A stretch of 64,000 nt of DNA from Nitrospiraceae bacterium (lineage in GTDB: Bacteria > Nitrospirota > Thermodesulfovibrionia > Thermodesulfovibrionales > UBA1546): positions 1-64,000 of the forward strand of contig JAJFTJ010000005.1 in the NCBI GenBank assembly GCA_021373015.1, given 5' to 3'. The notes below the pieces were generated by a model, which saw only the letters and a list, made by a program, of their open reading frames with translations, did no database searches and was not told the DNA's origin. How positions within the stretch are numbered: position 1 is the stretch's first letter; every line of letters starts with the position of its first letter. Both the position numbers and the translations under genes were made by a program. Positions 26,595 through 34,969 of this stretch are shown here, piece after piece.

Positions 26595-26807
26595 TTACTT
26601 GGAGAGAGTGATTATATATTCTTCATTATTCTCTTTAACATAAACACCCCAGCCTGAATTTCTTGCCATTCGTGATACATTCTCTTTTGCAGTTGCATTA
26701 TCAACAAAAACTTCTAATGTCCCTTTTTTTATCTGTGACAGTTTTTTCTTTGTCTCTATAACAGGCTGAGGACATGAAAGCCCTCTTGCATCAAGTTGCT
26801 CAGTCAT
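26595..26807 (-). CDS. tusA: TusA/YedF-like sulfur carrier
   Basis: 70 residues, single SirA/TusA domain. The hallmark DARGLSCPQPVIETKK carries the sulfur-accepting Cys-Pro, and VFVDNATAKENVSRMARNSGW is the typical second half. It is shorter than the two-domain YedF selenium protein, so tusA is the safer label. It lies between the YedE transporter and the desulfurase, as expected for a carrier receiving sulfur or selenium from either. Confidence 0.9.
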   Translation of the reverse strand: MTEQLDARGLSCPQPVIETKKKLSQIKKGTLEVFVDNATAKENVSRMARNSGWGVYVKENNEEYIITLSK

Positions 26808-26820
26808 TTTTTAATTCTCC

Positions 26821-27903
26821 TTATGTTATTTTTTCTCTCATTGCAAAGCCGATAATAACGCAGACTATAAGTCCAACAATTACTGAAGCCGGTCCCCACA
26901 ATCCAGGGCCTGCCGGCGTGCTTGCAGCTGTGAAATTATGCGCAAATGCAGCTCCTGAAAACATACCGATAACAAATACTGCTGCATCGCCGTCTCCTTC
27001 GCCGGATAAAAACAACTGACGTCCCGGACATCCTCCTGCGAGTGAAAATGCAATACCAGCCAGTACCATTCCTCCAAAATTCCAGAGAATATCTGTATGA
27101 GCTATCGGCTGGTTCTCAAATCCCGGGTTGAACTGGTTGAATATCAAATTTGTTACGAATGCTCCGATTACAAGAGCAATTATTCCGCTTAGAAGATGGA
27201 AATCTTTTATTAAAATAACGTCTCTTATCGCTCCCATTGTGCAGAAGCGTGTTCTTTGTGCAAAAAATCCAATGGCTGATGCAAGAATCAATGAAAAAAA
27301 TATTGCAGCATGTTGAGAGCCTGGACCTTTAACACTGAAAAAGACAGTCCCTGTTGGAAGCTTTGGTGCAAATAAAAGCAGGAGCAGCAGTCCGATCATT
27401 ATTGCAGGCAAGATAAATCCGACAATAGAATAAGTTTTTTTATTAGCGCCTAATGAATAACCTGATTTTATGAAAAGCGAGCCGGCTCCTATTCCTGCAG
27501 AAAGACCCAATAATCCGACGATTGCATTCCCGTCTCCTCCTGCAAGTCTGAGCAGAGCTCTCCATGGACATCCAAGGAATACCAATGCACCGACCATAGC
27601 AAAAAATCCAAGTACAAATCTTACTATTGGTGCAGAGCCTGTCCTTGCCTTGAACTCCTTGAATAAAAATGCAGCCAGCATTGCGCCAAGGACAAGACCG
27701 ATGATCTCTGGACGTATATACTGAACAACACCATCTCTGTGAAAGCCAAGAGCGCCTACAATATCTCGTTCCATGCACGCAACGCAGATCCCCATATTTG
27801 CAGGATTTCCAAGTTTTTGCAGTAGAGCAGCGACAGCTCCGATAAACAGACCAACAGATACAATTCCCTTTCGCGAGCCAAAGAATGAGGTAAGGGTAGA
27901 CAT
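26821..27903 (-). CDS. yedE: YedE-type (YeeE/YedE) selenium or sulfur transporter
   Basis: 360-residue inner-membrane protein with about ten hydrophobic segments. Two internal YeeE/YedE repeats are visible through paired cysteine motifs: GCPWRALLRLAGGDGNAIVG in the first half and GGCPGRQLFLSGEGDGDAAV in the second, plus RFCTMGAIRD and CVACMERD. The GCP-R-LR-GDGNA pattern is nearer to YedE (the proposed selenium transporter group) than to the thiosulfate importer YeeE. The ATG has a strong AGGAGG site. It heads yedE-tusA-csd-DUF3343, and a palindrome lies 55 bases upstream. Confidence 0.85.
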   Translation of the reverse strand: MSTLTSFFGSRKGIVSVGLFIGAVAALLQKLGNPANMGICVACMERDIVGALGFHRDGVVQYIRPEIIGLVLGAMLAAFLFKEFKARTGSAPIVRFVLGFFAMVGALVFLGCPWRALLRLAGGDGNAIVGLLGLSAGIGAGSLFIKSGYSLGANKKTYSIVGFILPAIMIGLLLLLLFAPKLPTGTVFFSVKGPGSQHAAIFFSLILASAIGFFAQRTRFCTMGAIRDVILIKDFHLLSGIIALVIGAFVTNLIFNQFNPGFENQPIAHTDILWNFGGMVLAGIAFSLAGGCPGRQLFLSGEGDGDAAVFVIGMFSGAAFAHNFTAASTPAGPGLWGPASVIVGLIVCVIIGFAMREKIT

Positions 27904-27934
27904 GTTTACTTCCTCCTTTTGATTTACAATAAGA

Positions 27935-27978
27935 TTGTATTTGAATATACAAGGTAACCTATTGGAAATTCCAATAGG
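27935..27978. promoter_or_regulatory. Palindromic operator candidates upstream of yedE
   Basis: A 21-base palindrome (27958-27978) has perfect nine-base arms, CCTATTGGA and TCCAATAGG, around AAT. A weaker six-base inverted repeat, TTGTAT/ATACAA, is at 27935-27952. Both lie in the 176-base divergent gap between yedE and rsmE, closer to yedE. The symmetry suggests a dimeric regulator of the Se/S operon; the protein is not identified in this window. Confidence 0.6.
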
Positions 27979-28040
27979 AAATATCGATTAAAGCATCATG
28001 ATTTATAGGTTTGGCTGATTGCCTTATGAAGGGCTTTTTC

Positions 28041-28070
28041 TTGTCAATTTTTGTTTAACGCAGATATAAT
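28041..28070 (+). promoter_or_regulatory. Sigma70-type promoter of rsmE
   Basis: TTGTCA (28041-28046), 18-base spacer, perfect TATAAT (28065-28070). The ATG follows nine bases after the -10 box with no Shine-Dalgarno, so the transcript is probably leaderless or nearly so. Confidence 0.75.
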
Positions 28071-28079
28071 AAATTTCAT

Positions 28080-28793
28080 ATGAAGATTATTCTTTCAACA
28101 GACGAGTTGAAAAACAAAAAAGTTTCTATCTCTGGAGAAAAGGCAAGGTATCTTATTTCTGTTCTCAGATGCAGGGTGGGAGATGAGATACAGATATTTG
28201 ACGGAGAAGGCGGACTTTATAATGCAAAAATTTCTGCACTTGAAAATAAAAGGGTCATCGCTGATCTGCCAGAAAAATTGTCTTATTCAAATGAATCGCC
28301 TTTGAATCTAATCCTTGTTCAGGGAATTCTCAAAGGCGAGAAAATGGATTGGGTTATTCAGAAAACCACTGAACTTGGAGTTAAGGGGATAATCCCTGCA
28401 ATCACAGAAAGAAGTCAGCTCAGGTATACAAGAAAACTTGCTAGATGGAAAAAGATTGCCGAAGAGGCAGCAAAGCAATGCGGAAGGACATTCATCCCTG
28501 TTATTCATGAATATATGGAATTCAATGATATTTTTAAAAAGCAGATGAATGGTCTGATATTTTATGAAGACGGAGGAATATCTTTGTCAAATGCATTGCA
28601 AAATAAAAATATCCGCGATGAGCCATTTTATGTTTTTATTGGTCCTGAAGGAGGGTTTGCAAAACAGGAGATTAAACTTGCGGAAGACAGAGGGATTATA
28701 ACAGTAAGCCTTGGAAAAAGAATACTCAAGGCAGAAACAGCAGCAATCTCAGCTTTAACACTGGTCCAGTTTATTATCGGAGATATGAATTAA
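28080..28793 (+). CDS. rsmE: 16S rRNA (uracil-1498-N3) methyltransferase
   Basis: 237-residue SPOUT-class enzyme using S-adenosylmethionine. The N-terminal PUA-like part includes KARYLISVLRCRVGDEIQIFDG. The knotted methyltransferase part has LVQGILKGEKMDWVIQKTTELGV, AAKQCGRTFIP and the SAM-binding end IGPEGGF followed by SLGKRILKAETAAI. Full length. The stop overlaps by four bases with the convergent 60-residue gene. Confidence 0.95.
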   Translation: MKIILSTDELKNKKVSISGEKARYLISVLRCRVGDEIQIFDGEGGLYNAKISALENKRVIADLPEKLSYSNESPLNLILVQGILKGEKMDWVIQKTTELGVKGIIPAITERSQLRYTRKLARWKKIAEEAAKQCGRTFIPVIHEYMEFNDIFKKQMNGLIFYEDGGISLSNALQNKNIRDEPFYVFIGPEGGFAKQEIKLAEDRGIITVSLGKRILKAETAAISALTLVQFIIGDMN

Positions 28794-28972
28794 GACTCTT
28801 CAGTCTGTTCAATATTTTTTTCAACAATATCTATAATATTTTCAACAGGAATCATAAGCCAGCCAGCCTCAGTCTCGATATAAACGTCTGTTTCATTCAC
28901 CTCAATGAGCCTGCCTGTGTATTTAGTCTCTGCTGAAATAACATCAACTATCTTTCCGATAAGATCCTGCAT
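28790..28972 (-). CDS. Small Sm-like (beta-barrel) conserved protein
   Basis: 60 residues. The pattern DLIGKIVDVISAETKYTGRL, then a run of alternating hydrophobics (DVYIETEAGWLMIPVENI), resembles an Sm/Hfq- or SH3-like small barrel; this is a fold guess by pattern only. It is probably real because its ATG overlaps the der stop by one base (TAATG), a typical coupled arrangement, and the frame is full of acidic residues at the end (EKNIEQTEES). No function is assigned. Confidence 0.6.
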   Translation of the reverse strand: MQDLIGKIVDVISAETKYTGRLIEVNETDVYIETEAGWLMIPVENIIDIVEKNIEQTEES

Positions 28973-30300
28973 TAGTCCCCCTGTCTATCGCGTCTGCTTC
29001 GCATCCTATTGTAAATCTTTATTGGGGTGCCTGTGAATGAGAATTTTTTTCTGATGCAGTTTTCTATATAGCGCAAATAGGATTTTCTGATGCCTTCAGG
29101 ATGATTACTGAAAAGTGTAAATGCAGGAGGCTCTGTCTTGACTTGTGTAATATAAAAAATTTTTACAGGATTGCTTCTATACAAGGGAAGAGGGCTGCCT
29201 TCAATAATATCCTTGAGAAGTCTGTTCATTTCACCTGTTGTTATTCTTTTTTTTCTTTCCTTGATTATCTCGTCAATGACAGGGAATATTTTCGTTATCC
29301 TTTTCTTTTCCATGCCTGATATCGTGATGATCGGAGCATAGTCAAGGAACCAGAATGTTCTCCTCAGCTCTGCCGTGAGTTTTTTATAAACCTGTTCTGG
29401 ATCGCTGATAAGATCCCATTTGTTCAGTAAAAATATCGCACCTTTGTGATAGCTCTCGACAATTCCTGCTATTTTCTGGTCTTGCTCTGACACGCCTTCA
29501 ACGGCATTTATCACGATAAGAGCAACATCGCATCTCTCGATGCTCTTAATTGCGCTTACCACTGAAAATTTCTCTACTGAAAAACTTAACCTGCTTTTCT
29601 TTCTTATGCCGGCAGTGTCTATGATTAAATACTTGCTTTTGTAATATGTGCATATTGAATCAATAGCATCTCTTGTTGTGCCTGGCACAGAGTTTACTAT
29701 CATTCTTTTTTTTCCAAGCAGACTGTTTACAAGAGTTGATTTGCCGACATTTGGTTTTCCCACAACAGCGATTTTTGGATATGATGATTCCTTTTCTTTA
29801 GCAGCAGGAAGTAAAGATGCAACCTTGTCCATCATCTCGTCAAATTCATATCCTGTTTCAGCAGAGACAGGGATAAGCTCATCAACGCCCAAGGCATAAA
29901 AATCATAAATCCGATCGGTTTTTTTGGGAATATCAATCTTATTCACAACCCATAAAACTTTCTTGCCTGATGCTCTGAGAAGATTTGCAAGTTCTTTATC
30001 AGCAGGGTTAAGTCCTTCTTTCCCGTCAAGCAGGTGGATTATCAGGTCTGCCTCTTCTATTGCAAACAGAGCCTGTTCTCTTATCTGGACTAATATGTCA
30101 TCTGCCGCCTCAGGATAAAAGCCTCCTGTGTCTACTGCAATGAATGCCTTGTTTTCCCATATGCCTTCTCTGTAATTTCTGTCACGAGTAACATTTGGGG
30201 TATTTTCCACAATAGCAGCATTAGCGCCAACCATCTTGTTAAACAAGGTGGATTTGCCGACGTTCGCTCTTCCGACTATCACTACAAATGGTTTTGACAT
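28972..30300 (-). CDS. der: Ribosome biogenesis GTPase Der (EngA)
   Basis: 442 residues, two tandem GTPase domains. The first has GRANVGKSTLFNKM, DTGG and NKID; the second (from about residue 175) has GKPNVGKSTLVNSL, DTAGIRKK and NKWD. The C-terminal KH-like domain (residues about 350-440, YITQVKTEPPAFTLFSNHPEGI) binds the 50S subunit. Normal length, all G motifs intact. The small Sm-like gene is coupled to its stop. Confidence 0.97.
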   Translation of the reverse strand: MSKPFVVIVGRANVGKSTLFNKMVGANAAIVENTPNVTRDRNYREGIWENKAFIAVDTGGFYPEAADDILVQIREQALFAIEEADLIIHLLDGKEGLNPADKELANLLRASGKKVLWVVNKIDIPKKTDRIYDFYALGVDELIPVSAETGYEFDEMMDKVASLLPAAKEKESSYPKIAVVGKPNVGKSTLVNSLLGKKRMIVNSVPGTTRDAIDSICTYYKSKYLIIDTAGIRKKSRLSFSVEKFSVVSAIKSIERCDVALIVINAVEGVSEQDQKIAGIVESYHKGAIFLLNKWDLISDPEQVYKKLTAELRRTFWFLDYAPIITISGMEKKRITKIFPVIDEIIKERKKRITTGEMNRLLKDIIEGSPLPLYRSNPVKIFYITQVKTEPPAFTLFSNHPEGIRKSYLRYIENCIRKKFSFTGTPIKIYNRMRSRRDRQGD

Positions 30301-30331
30301 TGGTATCCAGAAAATTTATTTACAGTTTTTA

Positions 30332-30790
30332 CTAAATCTCAAATATAAATTCGATCTCGACAGAAGCATTGAACGGCAGTGTGTTTACTCCGACTGCTGC
30401 TCTTGCATGCCTGCCTGATTCACCGAATATCTCGAACAGCAGATCAGATGCAGCATTCAATACTTTTGGCTGATCATGAAAGTTTTGCGCAGAAGCTACA
30501 TAGCCGGTCAGTTTTATGCAGCGTTTTACGCTGTTCAGACTTTTGATATGAGACTTTAAAATCGAAAGTGCATTTATCACGATCTGTCTGGCTTCCTGCT
30601 GCGCTTCCTCAAGCGTAACTGATTCTCCGACCTTTCCTGTTTTTGTTAATTTTCCCTCTCTCAGAGGCAGCACCCCGCTCAGAAAAAACAGTTTGCCTGT
30701 CTGCACGCATGGCAGATAAGAAGCAAGAGGTTTTGGCGCATCGGGAAGAGTGATGCCGATATCCTTTAGTTTTTGTTCAGGAGTAATCAT
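30332..30790 (-). CDS. RidA/YjgF/YER057c-family protein
   Basis: About 152 residues, trimeric RidA fold. The N-terminal MITPEQKLKDIGITLP resembles the longer YjgF-like subgroup. FFLSGVLPLREGKL, LSILKSHIKSLNSVKRCIKLTGYV, and the C-terminal GRHARAAVGVNTLPFNASVEIEFIFEI keep the imine-deaminase Arg and Glu. RidA enzymes hydrolyse reactive enamines made by PLP enzymes. I choose ATG 30790 over ATG 30808: it matches family N-termini and sits nine bases after a TACAAT -10 box (30800-30805), while neither start has a ribosome site. Confidence 0.87.
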   Translation of the reverse strand: MITPEQKLKDIGITLPDAPKPLASYLPCVQTGKLFFLSGVLPLREGKLTKTGKVGESVTLEEAQQEARQIVINALSILKSHIKSLNSVKRCIKLTGYVASAQNFHDQPKVLNAASDLLFEIFGESGRHARAAVGVNTLPFNASVEIEFIFEI

Positions 30791-30799
30791 GATGCAGTT

Positions 30800-30828
30800 A
30801 TTGTACATATAAAGTGAGGGATTTGAAA
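30800..30828 (-). promoter_or_regulatory. Probable promoter of ridA
   Basis: On the minus strand TACAAT (30805-30800) is preceded, 17 bases further, by TTTCAA, a weak -35 box. Predicted transcription start is within about three bases of the ATG at 30790, so the mRNA would be leaderless. Confidence 0.45.
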
Positions 30829-30865
30829 GAAAGAAGAGGATTGCATATCAAATCATTAAAATATT

Positions 30866-31024
30866 TTATTCATAGTGAGTCCACATTCTGATTATTTTTA
30901 TTGTTTTAATTTTATCCAAGACCTGATAAACCAGCCTGTTCTGAATGTTAATTCAGCTGGAGTATGCACCGGTCAGATCTCCGACTAATTTTTCAAGTCT
31001 GGACGGATTTGAAATTGTACCATA
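30866..31024 (-). pseudogene. Txe/YoeB-family toxin remnant with in-frame stop
   Basis: Reading the minus strand in one frame gives the C-terminal part of a Txe/YoeB mRNA-interferase toxin: RLEKLVGDLTGAYSS, a TGA stop at 30955-30953, then INIQNRLVYQVLDKIKT and IIRMWTHYE before the natural stop. Intact relatives read AGAYSRRINIQHRLVYQV, so the TGA replaces the second Arg codon (CGA to TGA). The first 30-35 residues of a normal 85-90-residue toxin are missing, replaced by a stop shared with the HNH gene. No antitoxin gene (YefM/Axe-like) remains next to it. Non-functional relic. Confidence 0.85.
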
Positions 31025-31351
31025 TTACGTACCATGTAAATAATCTCCAAGGATCCCTCTGCTGTGTTCATCGTCATGGCAATAGACGCAGAGATTTTCC
31101 CAGTTAGAGCCGTCCGTCGGATTATTGTGATGATTTCCGTCTTTATGGTGGACTGTTAGAAGATTCCTGTTTTTAAAATCAAATTCTCTGCCGCACTTTG
31201 CGCAGATCAAGCCGTGGATTTTCAAAGACTGCTCTCTGTAATTTGACTCTGGAGCAAAGGCTCCTTTCAATTCACGCACTATTTCTGAGGCGGTTTTGTT
31301 TTCTGCTGGTTTTTGTTGAAGAGGTTTCCTGAATTTTATTCTTTTTCTCAA
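31025..31351 (-). CDS. yajD: YajD-like HNH nuclease-family protein
   Basis: 108 residues if translation starts at TTG 31351, which has an excellent AGGAGG site at 31363-31358; the open frame runs further upstream into leuC but that part looks non-coding. The HNH/zinc motif is CAKCGREF, then LLTVHHKDGNHHNNP and NWENLCVYCHDDEHSR, as in Escherichia coli YajD. An extra Lys/Arg-rich N-terminus (RKRIKFRKPLQQK) could bind nucleic acid. YajD's role is unknown. It lies 46 bases after leuC and directly before the toxin relic. Confidence 0.8.
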   Translation of the reverse strand: MRKRIKFRKPLQQKPAENKTASEIVRELKGAFAPESNYREQSLKIHGLICAKCGREFDFKNRNLLTVHHKDGNHHNNPTDGSNWENLCVYCHDDEHSRGILGDYLHGT

Positions 31352-31397
31352 AACTCTCCTCCTGAGATCAAAATTTGCCCAAGAGCAATAATGAGTT

Positions 31398-32657
31398 TTA
31401 TAAACCCAATTCGTCAGGTGTTCCGATTCTTCCAAGCACTGCTGATGCTGCTGCAACAGCAGGATTTGAGAGATAAACCTCGCTTTCAGGGTGTCCCATC
31501 CTGCCTACGAAATTTCTGTTTGTGGTTGCGATTGCTCTTTCGCCTTTTGCGAGTATTCCCATATGGCCTCCGAGGCAAGGACCACATGTGGGAGTTGACA
31601 CAGCAGCCTCTGCATCAACAAAAATGTCGAAAAGTTTTTCTTTCATAGCCTGTTTGTAAATCTGCTGTGTTGCAGGTATAATTATTAGTCTAACATTCGG
31701 GTTGACCTTGCGGCCTTTTAGAACAAGAGCAGCTTCTCTCAAGTCCTCAAGCCTTCCATTAGTGCACGAGCCTATAACAACCTGATCTATTGTTATTTTG
31801 CTTAATTCAGACGCAGGTTTTGTGTTTGAAGGAAGATGAGGGCATGAAACAGTAGTAGGAATTTTTGAACAGTCATATTCTCTTGTTTCGATGTATTTTG
31901 ATTTTTTGTCAGATCTGTAAAATATGGGTTCTCTTTTTGCTCTTCCTCTAAGATATTTTTTCGTGATCTTGTCAGGGACGATGATCCCGTTTTTCCCTCC
32001 TGCTTCAATAGCCATGTTGCACATTGTGAGTCTTCCGTACATCGGAAGTTCGTCTATAGCTTCTCCTTCAAATTCCATTGCTCTGTATAATGCTCCGTCA
32101 ACACCTATATCGCCTATTGTGTGAAGTATCAGGTCTTTACCGCTAACCCATTTATTGAGCTTGCCGTAATATATGAATTTCATGGATTCAGGAACCTTGA
32201 ACCAGCATTCTCCAGTTGCCATTGCAGCAGCAACATCAGTCGAGCCAACGCCTGTTGAGAAAGCCCCAAGCGCTCCGTATGTGCAGGTATGGCTGTCAGC
32301 TCCAATAACAACATCTCCTGATACAACCAGGCCCTGTTCTGGAAGAAGTGCATGCTCGACTCCCATTCTGCCGACCTCGAAATATAGACTTAGGTCGTAT
32401 TCTTTTGAAAAATCTCTTAGCAGCTTGCACTGTTCAGCAGCTTTTATGTCTTTCTGAGGCGCAAAATGGTCGGGAACAAATACAACACGGTTTTTATCGA
32501 ATACGTTTCTTGCGCCTGTTTTTTTGAATTCCTGTATTGCTATCGGTGCAGTAATGTCATTGGCAAGTATAAGGTCGACCTTTGCATTGATAAGCTCGCC
32601 TGCCTCTACTTTTTTCTTTCCTGAATGTGCGCTCAGGATTTTTTCAGTAATAGTCAT
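31398..32657 (-). CDS. leuC: 3-isopropylmalate dehydratase, large subunit
   Basis: 419 residues, the short (archaeal/clostridial, LeuC2/HacA-like) type. It isomerises 2- to 3-isopropylmalate in leucine synthesis with LeuD. The [4Fe-4S] cysteines are in VIGSCTNGR and [31 protein letters not shown] forms the first active-site block and [27 protein letters not shown] the C-terminal signature. LeuD and LeuB are not in this window; leuA is 3.5 kb away on the same strand. The ATG has a GGGAGA site. Confidence 0.94.
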   Translation of the reverse strand: MTITEKILSAHSGKKKVEAGELINAKVDLILANDITAPIAIQEFKKTGARNVFDKNRVVFVPDHFAPQKDIKAAEQCKLLRDFSKEYDLSLYFEVGRMGVEHALLPEQGLVVSGDVVIGADSHTCTYGALGAFSTGVGSTDVAAAMATGECWFKVPESMKFIYYGKLNKWVSGKDLILHTIGDIGVDGALYRAMEFEGEAIDELPMYGRLTMCNMAIEAGGKNGIIVPDKITKKYLRGRAKREPIFYRSDKKSKYIETREYDCSKIPTTVSCPHLPSNTKPASELSKITIDQVVIGSCTNGRLEDLREAALVLKGRKVNPNVRLIIIPATQQIYKQAMKEKLFDIFVDAEAAVSTPTCGPCLGGHMGILAKGERAIATTNRNFVGRMGHPESEVYLSNPAVAAASAVLGRIGTPDELGL

Positions 32658-32691
32658 ATAATCTCCCGAAGTACAGAATTTTCAAAAAATT

Positions 32692-32721
32692 ATTATAGCT
32701 GTACTTGTGATAGTTTAACAA
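32692..32721 (-). promoter_or_regulatory. Sigma70-type promoter of leuC
   Basis: On the minus strand TTGTTA (32721-32716) and perfect TATAAT (32697-32692) are separated by 18 bases; a leader of about 28 bases carrying a normal ribosome site leads to the ATG at 32657. No leader peptide or T-box was recognised. Confidence 0.65.
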
Positions 32722-32853
32722 GTAAGTTGTGAAAATTTTTTAGTTCTTTTATTCTGTAACAGGTTAGTTTATAATTATTTTACAGATGATAAATCCAGGC
32801 AGGATGAGTCGACAAGATAAAAGACCCTGCTGTTTCATAAAAAGGGGGTATTC

Positions 32854-34965
32854 ATGTTTTTAACTGTCAAGAACAAATTTGTAATTTCTATTATCGCTGC
32901 AGGTATTTTTTTTGGCGTTATTGGATTATCTGCATTGTTAATACAGGGAAAACTGGGTGATAGCATTGGAAAGGTATCAGCGTATACAGAGAAGGTTAAC
33001 CTTTTAAATGAATTACAGCTTGCTATCAATGAAACAGTAATACCTGTCAGTGAATATATTGTTGTCGGAGACCCTGCTTATAAGAAAACTTTTGACTCGG
33101 CAGACAACAAGGTTCAGAGAATTCTTTTAAGCATAAAAAACAATAAGAATTTTACGAAAGAAGAACTTGTCGATATAGAAAAAATCTGGTCTCTATATAT
33201 TGAAGCAAACAAAGTCTCTGTCAAACTATTAGGAATGTCTAACAGATCCGCGGGACTTTCAGCACTGGTTCAATCAATGAGCAATGATTATGTATATCCT
33301 GCGCTTGGCAAGATAGATTATTTAAGGACAGGCCTGCAAAAAAAACTGTTTGCAGAAAAAGAAAATGCTTTAACTGTAAAAAATTACTCAAGGAATATAA
33401 TTATAATAATTTTCCTTATAGTAGGTATTCTGGGCCTTATTTTTTCAATTTTGGTAAGCAGATCAATTATCAAACCTATTTCTAACGTAATGGTCATGCT
33501 CAATCATATAGCTGAAGGGAAAAGCGATCTTACAAAAAGGCTCACGATTGATTCCAACGATGAAATGGGGATGGCAAGCAAGTGGTTCAATAAGTTTATG
33601 GACGGGATCCAGGGAATAGTAAAAGATAATATTTCAACTTCCAATGACATAACTAATACATCCAAATCAATAAAACTTTCTTCAAGCGGGATACAAATAT
33701 CTGCTCAGGCTCAGCATGATGCAATGCAGGATATTTCTTCTTCCATAGAAGAGATGGATAAATCAATAAGAGCTGTTGCAGGTGATATCGAAGTGCTTTT
33801 TGAATCCACAGAAGCTGCATCGGCGTCTTCTCTTGAAGTGTCTACAAATATTTCTGAAGTTGCAGAAAATTCCGAGAGACTTACAGGATCGGTAGAAAAA
33901 GTATCGTCTTCAATAGCAGAGATCGCTGCTTCACTCAAGGAAGTTGCTTCAAGCGTTGACAAACTTTCTCAGGAGACAGAAGGAGTAGTGTCCGCTGTAA
34001 CGGAAATAAATACAACATCAATGGAAGTGGGTATGCGTTCGCAGGAGCAGGCATATCTTTCTGAAAAGGTTAAATCAGACGCAAACACTATTGGTCTTGA
34101 AGCTGTAAGGAATACAAAAGATGGAATGGATAAGATAAAAAAGGAAGTTGAGAACACAGCATTCATAATCAGCGACCTCGGAGAGCGGTCAAGAGAGATT
34201 GGAAAAATAATTAATGTCATTAATGAAGTTGCTGAGACGACAAATCTGCTTTCTCTAAATGCTGCAATACTCGCTGCTCAGGCAGGAGAATATGGGAAAG
34301 GGTTTGCTGTTGTCGCAGACCAGGTAAAAAATCTTGCGCAGAGAACAGCTGATTCTACAAAAGAGATTGGCGAACTGATAAAACTTGTGCAGAGCAAGGT
34401 CGATGCTGCCGTAGATTCGATGAATAAAAGCTCAGAAAGAGTTGCTGAAGGAGTGAAACTTTCTAATGCAGCTGAGAATGCGCTTGCCAAGATTGTGGAG
34501 AGTGCAGATGCTTCACTTGAGATGGCAGTGAGTGTGGAAAAGGCGACAGAAGAACAAGGACAAAGCATAGCCCATGTTACAAAAGCTGTAACAAAGATGA
34601 GCGATATGGTGGAAGGAATAAAGAAAGCTACAGACGAGCAGAAAGGCGCTTCACAAGAAATATTATATGCAACAGAGGATATGAGCGATATAACTGTGAG
34701 AGTAAAACAGGCAACAGCACAGCAGTTGAAAGAGGTAAAGTATATCTCACAGGTTATAACGGATGTTGCTCAGAAAATGCAGTCTGTTGCCAAGGCTGCC
34801 GCTGAGCAGAAGAAGGCGTCTGAAATGATTCTTGGCTCGGTCGAGACAATTAAGGGCAAGACAGACGAGAGTATTTCTCTTTCCGCAGAACTTGATAAAA
34901 CAGCAGATAATCTTGGGAACAAGGCAGAGGCGCTAAATCAAAAAGTAAGTATTTTTAAAGTATAG
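32854..34965 (+). CDS. Methyl-accepting chemotaxis protein
   Basis: 703 residues. TM1 (about 7-30) and TM2 (about 180-205) enclose a periplasmic helical sensor of about 150 residues of four-helix-bundle type, with no PAS or Cache motif I can name. HAMP follows ([21 protein letters not shown]), then a long cytoplasmic coiled coil with the hairpin tip [21 protein letters not shown] / [20 protein letters not shown]. The tip is conserved enough to bind CheA/CheW. Neither chemotaxis nor flagellar genes are in the window. AAAAGGGGG serves as ribosome site; the 196-base divergent gap to leuC holds the leuC promoter and nothing else I recognise. Confidence 0.93.
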   Translation: MFLTVKNKFVISIIAAGIFFGVIGLSALLIQGKLGDSIGKVSAYTEKVNLLNELQLAINETVIPVSEYIVVGDPAYKKTFDSADNKVQRILLSIKNNKNFTKEELVDIEKIWSLYIEANKVSVKLLGMSNRSAGLSALVQSMSNDYVYPALGKIDYLRTGLQKKLFAEKENALTVKNYSRNIIIIIFLIVGILGLIFSILVSRSIIKPISNVMVMLNHIAEGKSDLTKRLTIDSNDEMGMASKWFNKFMDGIQGIVKDNISTSNDITNTSKSIKLSSSGIQISAQAQHDAMQDISSSIEEMDKSIRAVAGDIEVLFESTEAASASSLEVSTNISEVAENSERLTGSVEKVSSSIAEIAASLKEVASSVDKLSQETEGVVSAVTEINTTSMEVGMRSQEQAYLSEKVKSDANTIGLEAVRNTKDGMDKIKKEVENTAFIISDLGERSREIGKIINVINEVAETTNLLSLNAAILAAQAGEYGKGFAVVADQVKNLAQRTADSTKEIGELIKLVQSKVDAAVDSMNKSSERVAEGVKLSNAAENALAKIVESADASLEMAVSVEKATEEQGQSIAHVTKAVTKMSDMVEGIKKATDEQKGASQEILYATEDMSDITVRVKQATAQQLKEVKYISQVITDVAQKMQSVAKAAAEQKKASEMILGSVETIKGKTDESISLSAELDKTADNLGNKAEALNQKVSIFKV

Positions 34966-34969
34966 AAAA

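Noticed and set aside
27443-27952. 169-residue Cys/Arg-rich open frame overlapping yedE on the same strand
   Set aside because: It is the yedE sequence in another frame; the yedE frame has motifs, a ribosome site and operon context.
30953-30955. TGA in the toxin fragment as a selenocysteine codon, prompted by the nearby Se/S operon
   Set aside because: The position is Arg in intact Txe/YoeB toxins, one transition away from TGA. The fragment is also truncated at its start, so decay explains it without recoding.
31352-31456. Upstream extension of the HNH frame into leuC
   Set aside because: The extension lies largely inside the end of leuC and has no relation to YajD; the AGGAGG site at 31358-31363 fixes a TTG start at 31351.
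32658-32853. c-di-GMP riboswitch (GEMM) ahead of the chemoreceptor
   Set aside because: A short GCAGG/CCTGC hairpin is present, but the conserved internal loop and tetraloop receptor of GEMM are not.
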